Positions 34,892 to 43,828 of a DNA stretch of 64,000 nucleotides are shown here, piece after piece. A program made the position numbers and the translations under genes. This DNA is from Bordetella parapertussis (GTDB lineage: Bacteria > Pseudomonadota > Gammaproteobacteria > Burkholderiales > Burkholderiaceae_D), in the NCBI GenBank assembly GCA_945866125.1, contig CAMBFZ010000009.1, forward strand, positions 67,613 through 131,612. The letters are read 5' to 3'. Within the stretch, counting starts at the first letter, position 1. Every line of letters starts with the position of its first letter. The notes below the pieces were generated by a model. The model made no database searches. It saw only the letters and a list, made by a program, of their open reading frames with translations, and was not told the DNA's origin.

Positions 34892-36126
34892 TTTTTCTTT
34901 TCTGATTTGGCGCCGGCGTTTTTATCGTTGGCAGCCGGCTCAGGTTTTTTCTCAATGACCTCAAGATGGTCACCATCAATGATGCCATCGGGCGGATTGA
35001 GCACCAGCCTGTCCGAGACGATAATTCCGCTCAGGATCTCAACCTTGGCACCGAAGTCTTTGCCCAGCGCGACCGGATGCAGCTTGACCGTGCCCTTGTC
35101 GTCCACCACCGCAATGCGCGGACCTTCGCCCCGCAGCAGCAGCGTATTGACTGGCACCACCAGCCCGGCATGGTGCCCGGCCGGCACCGCGACTTCCACA
35201 TACGCACCCGGAAGCAAACGGCCATCGGGATTAGGAATACTGATCTCAACTTGCAGACTGCGACTGGCCGGGTCAATCGCACCGGCGGTGCGTACGACCT
35301 TGGCTTCAAATTGTTGACCTGGAAATTCAGCCTGACGCAAGGTGACGGTTTGGCCCCGACGCATGCCACTGGCATAGGCCTGCGGCAGATACACATACGC
35401 CCGCAGCGAACTCACTTGGGTGAGCACAAACAGCGGCTTGTTGACGCCGGCGTCGATCAGGTCACCGACATTGACATTACGACGCGTGATGACGCCATTG
35501 AAAGGCGCCAAGATGCGAGTGAAAGAGAGCATTTCCTTTAGGCGTCCGATATTGGCGTCCACCGCAGCCAGATTCGCCACCGCCTGCACGTAGGCGCTCC
35601 GACGCTCGTCGTATTCTTGCTGTGAGACGGCATGCAGCTCAATGAGGCCTTTCCAGCGATCCAGGGTGGACTTAGCCAAGTCCATGGCCGATACGGCCTG
35701 CTGGCGGGCGGCTTTGGCCTGCACGATTTGCTGTTCAATTTCGGGACTGCTGATCTCGGCCAGCAATTCGCCTTTTTTAACCGGGCTGCCGATGTCGCGC
35801 GTCCAGCGCAACAGATAGCCACTGGCACGGGAAGAAATGGGCGACTCGACCTGACCCAGCAAGGTGCCGGGCAAGGAAATGCTTTGACTTGCACCGTCTG
35901 CTTCAGCGTGAATCACGGTTGCGTAGGAACGCCCTTTTTTTCCGGTGTCTGCCGCCAGTGCCGCTGCCGCACTCTGGTGCCGCATCATGGTGATGCCACC
36001 GGCACCCAGCAAGACCAAGAAGACCGAGACGAAGACCAGACGCAGCCGATGCCAAGAGCGAACGCGCTGCAGGCCGCGCGAGCCGGTTCCCTTGATTGCC
36101 ATGGCGGCGTGACGTGCTTGGGTCAT
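34888..36126 (-). CDS. RND efflux periplasmic adaptor (membrane fusion protein)
   Basis: A 412-residue HlyD/AcrA-type adaptor. A membrane anchor lies at about residues 29-47, then the lipoyl half-motifs (LLRWTRDIGSPVKKGELLAEIS and APFNGVITRRNVNVGDLI), a coiled-coil hairpin, and the beta-barrel region. ATG 36126 with AAGGAA upstream is chosen; the frame stays open to 36303 inside the pump gene. It starts 13 bp after the pump gene, so the order is pump then adaptor. The C-terminus is lysine-rich. No outer-membrane factor is encoded nearby. Confidence 0.9.
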   Translation of the reverse strand: MTQARHAAMAIKGTGSRGLQRVRSWHRLRLVFVSVFLVLLGAGGITMMRHQSAAAALAADTGKKGRSYATVIHAEADGASQSISLPGTLLGQVESPISSRASGYLLRWTRDIGSPVKKGELLAEISSPEIEQQIVQAKAARQQAVSAMDLAKSTLDRWKGLIELHAVSQQEYDERRSAYVQAVANLAAVDANIGRLKEMLSFTRILAPFNGVITRRNVNVGDLIDAGVNKPLFVLTQVSSLRAYVYLPQAYASGMRRGQTVTLRQAEFPGQQFEAKVVRTAGAIDPASRSLQVEISIPNPDGRLLPGAYVEVAVPAGHHAGLVVPVNTLLLRGEGPRIAVVDDKGTVKLHPVALGKDFGAKVEILSGIIVSDRLVLNPPDGIIDGDHLEVIEKKPEPAANDKNAGAKSEKKN

Positions 36127-36139
36127 GAGCGAATTCCTT

Positions 36140-39100
36140 TTAGGCTTTGACGATGCCAGGGACGCGCTGCGCCCGTCTGGCGATAATGCGATGAACAGCG
36201 GCAAAAACAATCGGTACAAAAAATAGGGTCGAGACGGTGGCAAACAACAATCCACCAATAACGGCCCGACCAAGCGGCGCGTTTTGTTCCGCGCCCTCAC
36301 CAAAACCGATTGCCATTGGCACCATGCCGATGATCATCGCTGCAGCAGTCATCAAGACCGGGCGGATACGCGTCGCCCCGGCCTCCAGCGCCGCTGACAA
36401 GGGTGGCACGCCAGCACGTAACCGCTGCAACGCGAACGACACCAGCAAAATACTGTTGGCCGTGGCCACCCCCATCGTCATGATCGCGCCGGTCAGTGCC
36501 GGCACCGATAAATGCGTACCCGTGATGAACAGCATCCACGCGATACCGGCCAGCGCGGCAGGGAGCGCGCTGACAATAATCAAGGGATCAATCCAGGACT
36601 GAAAGTTGACCACAATGAGCAGATAAACCAGCACGATCGCCCCAGCCAAACCAATCAGCAGACCCCGGTATGAGGTTTTCATTGTGTTGACCTGACCACG
36701 CAGGGTGAGCTTTTGCCCTTTTTTTAAGCTGGGCAGCATCGCATCGACTTCTTTGTTGATCGCGTTGACGACCCCGCCAAAATCACGCCCGTGCACGCTG
36801 ACATAAATATCAATGACGGGCGTAATGTCGTATTCAGAAATGACGGCCGGTTGCACGGTCGGTTTAACGCTGACCAGATTACCCAGCAGCTGCGCTTGTC
36901 CGCCACCGGTCGGCGCCACGGGGGTGCTGAGCAAGGCATCAATCGAATTGACGCGGTGCTGCGGCGATTGCACCAATAGGTTATAGACCACGCCATTGGT
37001 GGGATTAACCCAAAACGCTGGCGTAGTCTGGAAGCTGCCGGCGAGCGAGACCAATACATTTTGGGCGACGTTACTTGCGGTCAGATTTAATGACTGCAAC
37101 GCGGTGCGGTCCACTTCGAGCGACATCGTTGGCTGATCGAGTCGCTGGTGAATATGCACGTCGACGGTACCCGGAATAGCCTGGACTTTCTTCATCAGCT
37201 CTTTTGCCATGGCATAGCTGGCGTTGATGTCCTTACCGGAAAATTGAATATCAATCGGCGCCTGCGCACCAAAATTCAAAATTTGCGACACGATGTCGGC
37301 CGGCTGAAAATAAAATTCGGTCGCCGGAAAACGCTTGGGCAGCTCGTCCCGCAATCGATTGATATGCTCGTCGGTCGGCCGATGCTCGGGCTTGAGCGAA
37401 ATCAGGAATTCGCAATCAATCACACCAAAGGTGCCGGCGTTGTTATAAGCCATGTTCATGCTACTGATGGTGGTGCCAATATTTGCCAGCACCGCATCCA
37501 GCTCGCTGTCCGGGATCACTTCGCGAATGACGCGCTCTGCCTGATCAGCCAGACGCGCAGTTTCTTCTATGCGTGTACCGGTCGGCGCGCGCATGTGCAA
37601 GCGTATTTGGCCGGCATCGACGGCGGGGAAAAAGTCTTCACCCAGCACAAAAAACAAACCACATGAGGCAACGCAAAAACTTAAAAATACTGCGATAAAA
37701 ATTTTTCGTCTGACCAGCAAGGCGCTCAAGGCCGACAGATAAGTGTGCCGCATCCGTTCAAACCCGCGATCGAATCCCAGATGAATACCGCGCAGCACAC
37801 CGGGTTCTCCGATCAAACTGTGCTGCTGATTTTTCATCAGCATCAAGGCCATAGTCGGCACCAGGGTACGCGAGAGAAAATACGACGCCATCATGGCAAA
37901 GACCACCGCTTCGGCTAACGGCACAAACAAATAACGCGCTACACCGGTGAGAAAAAACATCGGCAAAAACACGATGCAAATACAGAGCGTTGACACCAGC
38001 GCAGGGGTGGCAATTTCACTGGCACCGTCGAAAATCGCGGTATATAAATCTTTGCCCAGATGCAGATGCCGTTCGACGTTTTCAATGGTGACTGTGGCAT
38101 CGTCCACCAAAATACCAATGGCCAGCGTCAGCCCACCGAGTGTCATCAGGTTAATGGTTTCGCCCATCGCATTGAGCAAAATGATGGAGCTGAGAATCGA
38201 TAAAGGAATGGAGATGGCAATAATGCAGGTGCTGCGCCAGCTACCCAAAAACAGCAAAATGAGCGCCGCCGTCAGACAAGAAGCAATCACCGCTTCGTGC
38301 AGAACGCTTTCAATCGCCGCCTTGACGAAGATGGACTGGTCAAACATCGTGGCAATGTTGAGACCATCAGGCGCGCCTTTGGCAATTTCTGGAATCTTGG
38401 ATTTGATATTTTCGACGATCCTGAGCGTAGACTCGGGGCCACTTTTCATGACCGTCAAGAGCACGCCACGCTCGCCATTTTTTTTAACGATGTTGAGCTG
38501 CGGTTGAAAACCGTCACGCACATGCGCCACTTCCGACAGATAAGTTGGTGAGCCATTGACCGTCTTGACCGGTAACTGATTGAGTCCAGCGATACTGTCG
38601 GGCGAGCCATTGAGCCGCACCGCGTGTTCAAGTTCGTTGAGCTTGATTGTGCCCGCCGGCAGGATCAGGTTTTGCGCGCTGATGGCATTAATAACATCGG
38701 CCGGTGTCAGTCCTTTTGCCGTCAGCGCAGGTATATCCAGATCCACCGACACCACCCGGAATTTGCCGCCGTAAGGGTAAGGCACTGCAACGCCAGGAAA
38801 AGTGATGAGCTGGGTGCGCACCTGATTGATGGCGATATCGTTGAGTTGCTGTTCCGATAATACGGCGCTGGACAAACCGACCTGTACTACCGGCACTGTC
38901 GAGGCCGAGTAGGTGATGATCAGCGGCGCAACGGTCCCCGGCGGCAGCGTCCTGAGCATAAACTGACTGATCGAGGTGACCTGCGCGATAGCCGTCGAGA
39001 TATCAACGTTAGGATGAAAAAATACCTTGACCACACCGACGCTGGACATTGATTGCGCTTCAATATGCTCAATGTCGTTGACTGTGGTCGTGAGAGCCTT

Positions 39101-39304
39101 CTCGAAGGGGCTGACGATACGCTCGCGCATTTCCTTGGGCGGAAAGCCGCTGTAGGTCCAGACGATGCTGACGACCGGAATGCGTATCTCTGGCAGGATG
39201 TCCGTCGGCGTAGAGCGCAGCACAAAAGGCGTGGCCAGCAAAATCAGCAGCGCCATCACCAAATAGGTGTACGGGCGCCTGAGCGCAATATCAACTAACC
39301 ACAT
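36140..39304 (-). CDS. RND efflux pump, inner-membrane subunit
   Basis: A 1054-residue resistance-nodulation-division transporter. The N-terminus (RRPYTYLVMALLILLATPFV) and large periplasmic loops are typical, and the fourth helix has the proton-relay pair in GILVDDATVTIENVERH. It belongs to the AcrB/MdtB-like branch by general look. It forms an operon with the adaptor gene 13 bp downstream. Substrate cannot be told; the neighbouring Mg-type ATPase is convergent and probably unrelated. Confidence 0.92.
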   Translation of the reverse strand: MWLVDIALRRPYTYLVMALLILLATPFVLRSTPTDILPEIRIPVVSIVWTYSGFPPKEMRERIVSPFEKALTTTVNDIEHIEAQSMSSVGVVKVFFHPNVDISTAIAQVTSISQFMLRTLPPGTVAPLIITYSASTVPVVQVGLSSAVLSEQQLNDIAINQVRTQLITFPGVAVPYPYGGKFRVVSVDLDIPALTAKGLTPADVINAISAQNLILPAGTIKLNELEHAVRLNGSPDSIAGLNQLPVKTVNGSPTYLSEVAHVRDGFQPQLNIVKKNGERGVLLTVMKSGPESTLRIVENIKSKIPEIAKGAPDGLNIATMFDQSIFVKAAIESVLHEAVIASCLTAALILLFLGSWRSTCIIAISIPLSILSSIILLNAMGETINLMTLGGLTLAIGILVDDATVTIENVERHLHLGKDLYTAIFDGASEIATPALVSTLCICIVFLPMFFLTGVARYLFVPLAEAVVFAMMASYFLSRTLVPTMALMLMKNQQHSLIGEPGVLRGIHLGFDRGFERMRHTYLSALSALLVRRKIFIAVFLSFCVASCGLFFVLGEDFFPAVDAGQIRLHMRAPTGTRIEETARLADQAERVIREVIPDSELDAVLANIGTTISSMNMAYNNAGTFGVIDCEFLISLKPEHRPTDEHINRLRDELPKRFPATEFYFQPADIVSQILNFGAQAPIDIQFSGKDINASYAMAKELMKKVQAIPGTVDVHIHQRLDQPTMSLEVDRTALQSLNLTASNVAQNVLVSLAGSFQTTPAFWVNPTNGVVYNLLVQSPQHRVNSIDALLSTPVAPTGGGQAQLLGNLVSVKPTVQPAVISEYDITPVIDIYVSVHGRDFGGVVNAINKEVDAMLPSLKKGQKLTLRGQVNTMKTSYRGLLIGLAGAIVLVYLLIVVNFQSWIDPLIIVSALPAALAGIAWMLFITGTHLSVPALTGAIMTMGVATANSILLVSFALQRLRAGVPPLSAALEAGATRIRPVLMTAAAMIIGMVPMAIGFGEGAEQNAPLGRAVIGGLLFATVSTLFFVPIVFAAVHRIIARRAQRVPGIVKA

Positions 39305-39405
39305 AATGAAATGCCCGGATGGAATTGCGCGCGGGTACCAGCATCAAAGCCGGACCGGTGCTTTTTTTAGTCATGCTGCGATTATTACACGCCGGCAGAC
39401 GAAGC

Positions 39406-40938
39406 CTAATTGTCCAGTCCGTGCCGTTTGCGCAGGATGCCGCTGGCCGTCGCGATCACACTAAGTTTTTGCTCGGCGATCCGGTCGGACGCAAGCGGGT
39501 TGTCGGCAAAGGTCGCAAAACCGCAATCGGGCGTAAATAACACCCGCTCTTTGCCAAATAATGCAATCGCCTGCTCGCCTTTACTAAGCACTTCTTCCAG
39601 CGTTTCGACGTGCGGATGTTTTTGATTGCAGATGCCCACACCAATGCGTACATGATCCGGTATCGCCCGCAAAATAGCCATTTCGCCGGCCCGAGGCGTA
39701 CACAATTCCAGCAGCAAAGTACCCACGTTGAGCCCGGCTAACGTATCAATGAGCGGGGTATAGTCACCGGCAAGCGCTGCGCCTTCGTCAGGTGTCCAGT
39801 TACCGCGGCACATATGGACAGCGATGCGGTCTGGCGGAAACCCTGCCACCACGGCATTGATCAATTCTTTGGCAAACCCTAACTCAGCCGGCGGCGCATT
39901 TTTTTCGGATAAGGCACCACACATGAAACTGCGCTTGGAGACCGACCCCGAGTAGACGACTTCAGAAAGCACAGGCTCATCAAATTGCACCAGCGCTGCA
40001 CCGGCCGCCAGCAAGTAAGCGAGTTCTTCGCGCAGCACACGCACAATGTCCGCCGCCAGATGCTCGCGGTTTTGATAGGCGCGATCCGAAATACATTCCA
40101 TCCACATGGTGCGGGTGAGCAGATAGGGGCCGGGCAACGCAATCTTGACGGGTTTGTCGGTGAGGGTTTGAGCGAAGGCAAGTTCGTGCAAGGCCAGCGG
40201 ACGACTGCGCCCTAAAGGCCCGAAAACCGCCGGATGTCTGACGTCGGAAGCGGGGACATCCAGCGCGCGCAGTTCACGGGCAAATTCTTCCGGATCATCC
40301 ACCAAAGGCAACAGGTCAGTAAGCGGAATGAGCTGGCAGTTATCGAGAATGCCGCCAACAAAACTGGCATAGCTATCGCGACGCTGTTCGCCGTCACTCA
40401 CTACATCCACCCCGGCGCGCACTTGTGCGGCAACGGCGAGTCGGACCGCATCGTCTGCGGTGGACTGAAAAGCCGCTTCATCGAGCCGCCCTTCCATGTG
40501 ATCATGCATTGCCTGCAGCATCCATCGTGGTCGCGGCCAGCTGCCAATGCCCATCACAGATAGCGGCGCGATGACGGCAGCGGCAACGGGGTCGGGCAAC
40601 TGCGCGGGAATGTGCACAATAACGGGGGCCGTGTTGACGGCCATCGCTGGTGCCATTGGCTGCATGGCAGAGCGCTCGGCAAATTGTCCTTTAGCGACCA
40701 GAAAACTACGCTGTTTGTCCTGCCGTGTCCAGGAGAGAAGTTCGTTGCCGGTCAGGCGACACCACGCGGGCAAATCCTCGTCAACAGAGATCTCGGAGGA
40801 GCGGATTTCGAGCAAGCCGCCTCTGGGAAGCGGATCAATGTGCTTGCGAATGAGCAGTAACAAGCCATTGCCGCAATCTAAATCTCCCCCATCAAAACTC
40901 ACATCGGGTGCATGGGAGTGCGCTTGCGTTGCCTGCAT
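39406..40938 (-). CDS. TusA-like domain fused to cobalamin-independent methionine synthase-like (MetE C-terminal) domain
   Basis: A 510-residue two-domain protein. Residues about 10-85 look like a TusA/SirA-type domain (LDCGNGLLLLIRKHIDPLP ... LPAWCRLTGNELL) keeping the lone cysteine but not the CPxP motif. From about 120 on it is a MetE-type TIM barrel with zinc ligands in VHMCRGNW and TPDCGFAT and an Asp in QFDEPVLSE. Related single barrels transfer methyl or alkyl groups to thiols. It ends a gene line with DsrE-like and TusA-like proteins, suggesting that the thiol acceptor may be protein-bound sulfur (inference). Confidence 0.82.
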   Translation of the reverse strand: MQATQAHSHAPDVSFDGGDLDCGNGLLLLIRKHIDPLPRGGLLEIRSSEISVDEDLPAWCRLTGNELLSWTRQDKQRSFLVAKGQFAERSAMQPMAPAMAVNTAPVIVHIPAQLPDPVAAAVIAPLSVMGIGSWPRPRWMLQAMHDHMEGRLDEAAFQSTADDAVRLAVAAQVRAGVDVVSDGEQRRDSYASFVGGILDNCQLIPLTDLLPLVDDPEEFARELRALDVPASDVRHPAVFGPLGRSRPLALHELAFAQTLTDKPVKIALPGPYLLTRTMWMECISDRAYQNREHLAADIVRVLREELAYLLAAGAALVQFDEPVLSEVVYSGSVSKRSFMCGALSEKNAPPAELGFAKELINAVVAGFPPDRIAVHMCRGNWTPDEGAALAGDYTPLIDTLAGLNVGTLLLELCTPRAGEMAILRAIPDHVRIGVGICNQKHPHVETLEEVLSKGEQAIALFGKERVLFTPDCGFATFADNPLASDRIAEQKLSVIATASGILRKRHGLDN

Positions 40939-40972
40939 GATGACGACCTTTAAAACTGGGGATTACTGGGAA

Positions 40973-41335
40973 TTAATAGCTCAGACTCGGGCAACCATCG
41001 CTCATGAATTCAACCAGCTTGGCCCCACCCACAATCAGGGCACCGTCGATGAGTTTGTCTTCATCGAGTTTGCGTTTTTTAAAGCAAGGCGAGCACACGA
41101 ATATTTTTCCGCCCGCTTCGAGGAAACTGTTCATCAAGTCTTTTAAAGGTGCAAAACCTTCTTCATGAATCGATTCAGCCACGCCCTGCTGCGACAGACG
41201 CACTGCTTCAATCGACAGAAAAACCAGCGTGTCTTTGTCAGAGGCTACGGCGGCATTGGCCACCACAAAGGCGACCGTTGCGCGGTCTGTATTGTCGGTG
41301 CTGCAGGTAAGATTGATACAAAATTTGCCGGCCAT
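40973..41335 (-). CDS. DsrE-like protein
   Basis: A 120-residue DsrE/DsrF-type protein. The fold signs are TVAFVVANAAVASDKDTLVFLSIEAVRL and the C-terminal GALIVGGAKLVEFMSDG; cysteines occur at CINLTC and VCSPCFKKRK, the latter near the position of the active cysteine in sulfur carriers. It lies between the TusA-like gene and the TusA-MetE fusion, 34 bp before the fusion gene, and probably hands sulfur between them. Confidence 0.82.
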   Translation of the reverse strand: MAGKFCINLTCSTDNTDRATVAFVVANAAVASDKDTLVFLSIEAVRLSQQGVAESIHEEGFAPLKDLMNSFLEAGGKIFVCSPCFKKRKLDEDKLIDGALIVGGAKLVEFMSDGCPSLSY

Positions 41336-41386
41336 GTGATGCTCCTTGGTTTAAAAAAGTAATTTGTTTAATGATGTCCGCAAGGC

Positions 41387-41614
41387 TTAGGCTTGCCTGC
41401 CCCTAAGCCAATAAGTTTGCGTCGCCGTGTCGGCCGCCAGCAAGGCGTCGCCGGTCATATTACAAAATGCCTGCAAGTCGACCGCTGCACCACGATCGTG
41501 TGCAACCAGCTTTAATATTTTTCCAGGTTGCGCCCGCAATCGCTTGCGCACGCCCAATACCAATTCGCCGCAGCCCAGCTCGCCGGCGTCCCATTCGTGA
41601 TTGTGCTCGATCAT
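41387..41614 (-). CDS. TusA-like sulfur carrier protein
   Basis: A 75-residue TusA/SirA-like protein (WDAGELGCGELVLGVRKRLRAQPG ... FCNMTGDALL). The conserved cysteine is kept in LGCGEL though the CPxP motif is altered, exactly as in the N-terminal domain of the fusion protein. ATG 41614, with GGTGAG upstream, is chosen over the open frame to 41653. It heads the DsrE/fusion gene line. Confidence 0.75.
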   Translation of the reverse strand: MIEHNHEWDAGELGCGELVLGVRKRLRAQPGKILKLVAHDRGAAVDLQAFCNMTGDALLAADTATQTYWLRGRQA

Positions 41615-41718
41615 CAGGCTCACCAAAATTCGTTCGTAGGTCGGGTGCCGCACCCTACCACAAGCAGGCCGCTTCTAAAATAAGACCGCGGGATCTTAGT
41701 CCTTATGTTGGCCGGCAC

Positions 41719-42966
41719 TCAGAAGCGATCAACCCGATAAGGCGTGGGGTCGATGTAAGGGGTTTCACCACACAATAATTCGGCCATCAGACGTCCGCTT
41801 GACGCAGCTTGTGTGAGACCGTGATGCGCGTGCCCAAATGAAAACCACAAACCACGATGCCGCGGCGCCGGCCCCAACAAGGGCAGCATATCTGCCGTAC
41901 AAGGACGCGAACCAAGCCACGGCTGCGCATCGAGTCGTGCCCCAACCGATGCTAGCCGGCGGGCGATGGGTTCCACCATCTCGAGCTGCACCGGTGTGGC
42001 GGGTGCATCGCGCAGCGCAAATTCAGCACCCGTGGTCAGGCGTATGCCGCGCGCCACCGGCGCCAGCGCATAGCCGTTGTCAACATCTACGATGGTATGG
42101 CGCAGCGGCACCGAGGGTGCTGCATAGTGCATGTGATAGCCACGCTTTTGTCCCAACGGTAGCCGGTAACCTAACCGCCGGGCCAGATCACCCCCTTGCG
42201 GCCCCAGCGCCAGCACCGCCTGCGGCGCGACGCAAGCGCCTTCGTCGCTGTCAAGCCGCCATTGATTTCGCTCTGCCTGCAAACTCTGCGCATCGCCGCG
42301 CACCAATTTGCCACCGCGCTGCTGAAATAATAATAAGTAACGCTGTGAAAGCGCAAACGGATCCCGAATCTGGCGGGAATCTGCATACCGCACGCCGCCG
42401 AGGATGTCATCGGCAAGTGCCGGCTCCAGCGCCCGTGCCGCATCGCGCGACAAGATCTCGACCTGAAGGCCATACGCCCGGCTTTGCTCGGCCTGACCGA
42501 TCGTCATCAAGGCCGACGCATCATGCCGATAGACTTTGATCCAGCCATGCTCGGCGACCAGATCGCTCGCGCCCGCGGCCTCAATCAGCTTGGCGTGCTC
42601 ACTCCAGCTATGTTCGATCAGGGGCAAGGCGCCGGCGATCGCCTTGTGATAGCGGTTTGGTGCGGATTGAAACCAGTAACGCGCAAGCCATGGCAGCAGC
42701 GGCAGCAGCGCATTGAGGTGGTAATGGGCCTGCGGCAAACGCTGGCGAGCATAGTCGAGCAAGGTGCGCCAGTCGCGCGGAAAGGCATAAGGAAAAACAG
42801 AGGAGCGTTCAATCAGGCCCGCATTACCAAAACTAGTGCCCGCGCCTGCCTGCCCGCGATCCAACAATAGGACGCTGCGACCACGCTCTTGCAGTTTAAG
42901 GGCCAGCGCCAGACCCACAATGCCTGCGCCAAGAACGAGTACATCGGATCGGTGGGAAGAAGCCAT
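41719..42966 (-). CDS. D-amino acid dehydrogenase (DadA)-like FAD oxidoreductase
   Basis: A 415-residue DAO-family flavoprotein. FAD loop VLGAGIVGLALALKLQERG near the N-terminus, GTSFGNAGLIERSSVFPYAFPRD as in DadA, and the C-terminal LPLLGPAPRHRGLWFSFGHAHHGLTQA. It would oxidise a D-amino acid or related amine at the membrane. The gene ends 105 bp before the TusA-like gene in the same direction and could belong to the same unit, although a functional link is not obvious. Confidence 0.88.
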   Translation of the reverse strand: MASSHRSDVLVLGAGIVGLALALKLQERGRSVLLLDRGQAGAGTSFGNAGLIERSSVFPYAFPRDWRTLLDYARQRLPQAHYHLNALLPLLPWLARYWFQSAPNRYHKAIAGALPLIEHSWSEHAKLIEAAGASDLVAEHGWIKVYRHDASALMTIGQAEQSRAYGLQVEILSRDAARALEPALADDILGGVRYADSRQIRDPFALSQRYLLLFQQRGGKLVRGDAQSLQAERNQWRLDSDEGACVAPQAVLALGPQGGDLARRLGYRLPLGQKRGYHMHYAAPSVPLRHTIVDVDNGYALAPVARGIRLTTGAEFALRDAPATPVQLEMVEPIARRLASVGARLDAQPWLGSRPCTADMLPLLGPAPRHRGLWFSFGHAHHGLTQAASSGRLMAELLCGETPYIDPTPYRVDRF

Positions 42967-43179
42967 GACGTCAATGATGCAGTGAGCCGCGCAGGCTGTG
43001 GTGCGCTAGCTTGCCGACTTAATTGTGTAAAAAGTTCATCATCTCATGATTTGTCTATTACTATGCCTCGGGCATAGGCTGAATGTGAACGCATTATTTT
43101 CAAAAAATAAACGACGCTAAGATGCTGGTCCGCTACAATTTTGACCAAGCGTGATGCTGCCGATAAAGGGACACCGAAC

Positions 43180-43587
43180 ATGCCTCAGCTTGCAGGGAAA
43201 ATTTTCCAAGACCCGGACGATTACATTGCCGTCCTCGAGACCTTGCTAGAATTTACGCATGATTCAATCCTGATTACGGACGCCACAGAGGACCCGAAAA
43301 TTCTGTATGCCAATCCGGCTTTTGCAGCATTAACAGGGTACGAACCGGCCGAGGTGCTTGGTAAGTCACCACGGTTATTGCAAGGCACTGACACGGATCG
43401 TAATGAAATTGCGCGCCTCAAAGTGGCGCTACAAGCAGGAGGCTGGTTCGAAGGTAATGCGATTAATTATAAAAAAGACGGGACGGCATTCATGATGTGC
43501 TGGAGCGTTGAACCGATCAAAATTCAAGGCCGGATCAAATACTGGATGGCCGTCCAATATCAAGGACACAATCTTTGGGATGAATAG
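43180..43587 (+). CDS. LOV-like PAS domain protein lacking the photoactive cysteine
   Basis: A 135-residue single-domain PAS protein. It follows the LOV layout: ILYANPAFAALTGY, then GKSPRLLQGTDTD at 61-73, INYKKDGTAF with N96, and AVQYQGH at the end. The LOV Cys position (fourth residue of GxNCRFLQG) is Pro64, so the flavin-cysteinyl photocycle is not possible; flavin or another ligand may still bind. ATG 43180 is preferred over 43141. The short gene at 43631 follows 43 bp later. Confidence 0.82.
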   Translation: MPQLAGKIFQDPDDYIAVLETLLEFTHDSILITDATEDPKILYANPAFAALTGYEPAEVLGKSPRLLQGTDTDRNEIARLKVALQAGGWFEGNAINYKKDGTAFMMCWSVEPIKIQGRIKYWMAVQYQGHNLWDE

Positions 43588-43630
43588 CGTCACGCTACAT
43601 CCGCTTCATCGTTTAAAATTCGGAGGACCC

Positions 43631-43828
43631 ATGGACGTACTATCAATCGCTGACATCAAGCTCATGATCGCGCTGTTTGACCAGACCAGAACTTTAGCGT
43701 TTGACCCTAACCGCAGCGAGCAAATCGACCAGCTGATTCGCTCGGGCTATCTCAGACCTTCAGGCGATTTTTTTGTGCTGACCGATCTGGGCGCGCGCAC
43801 TGCCATCTCGTTCAAAGAAAAGAACTAG
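43631..43828 (+). CDS. Small hypothetical protein, possible winged-helix-like
   Basis: A 65-residue soluble protein not assigned to a family. ATG 43631 is directly preceded by GGAGGA. Helical first half (IADIKLMIALFDQTRTLAF), then SGYLRPSGDFFVLTDLGARTAISF, which looks like the helix and wing of a small DNA-binding or partner-switch domain. It follows the PAS gene and its end overlaps the convergent kinase gene by 17 bp. Confidence 0.6.
   Translation: MDVLSIADIKLMIALFDQTRTLAFDPNRSEQIDQLIRSGYLRPSGDFFVLTDLGARTAISFKEKN

Noticed and set aside
39340..39368. Hairpin with T-run upstream of the RND pump gene
   Set aside because: Stem has a bulge and the T-run is on the plus strand, where no gene ends.
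43180..43587. Blue-light receptor of LOV type
   Set aside because: The photoactive cysteine position is proline.
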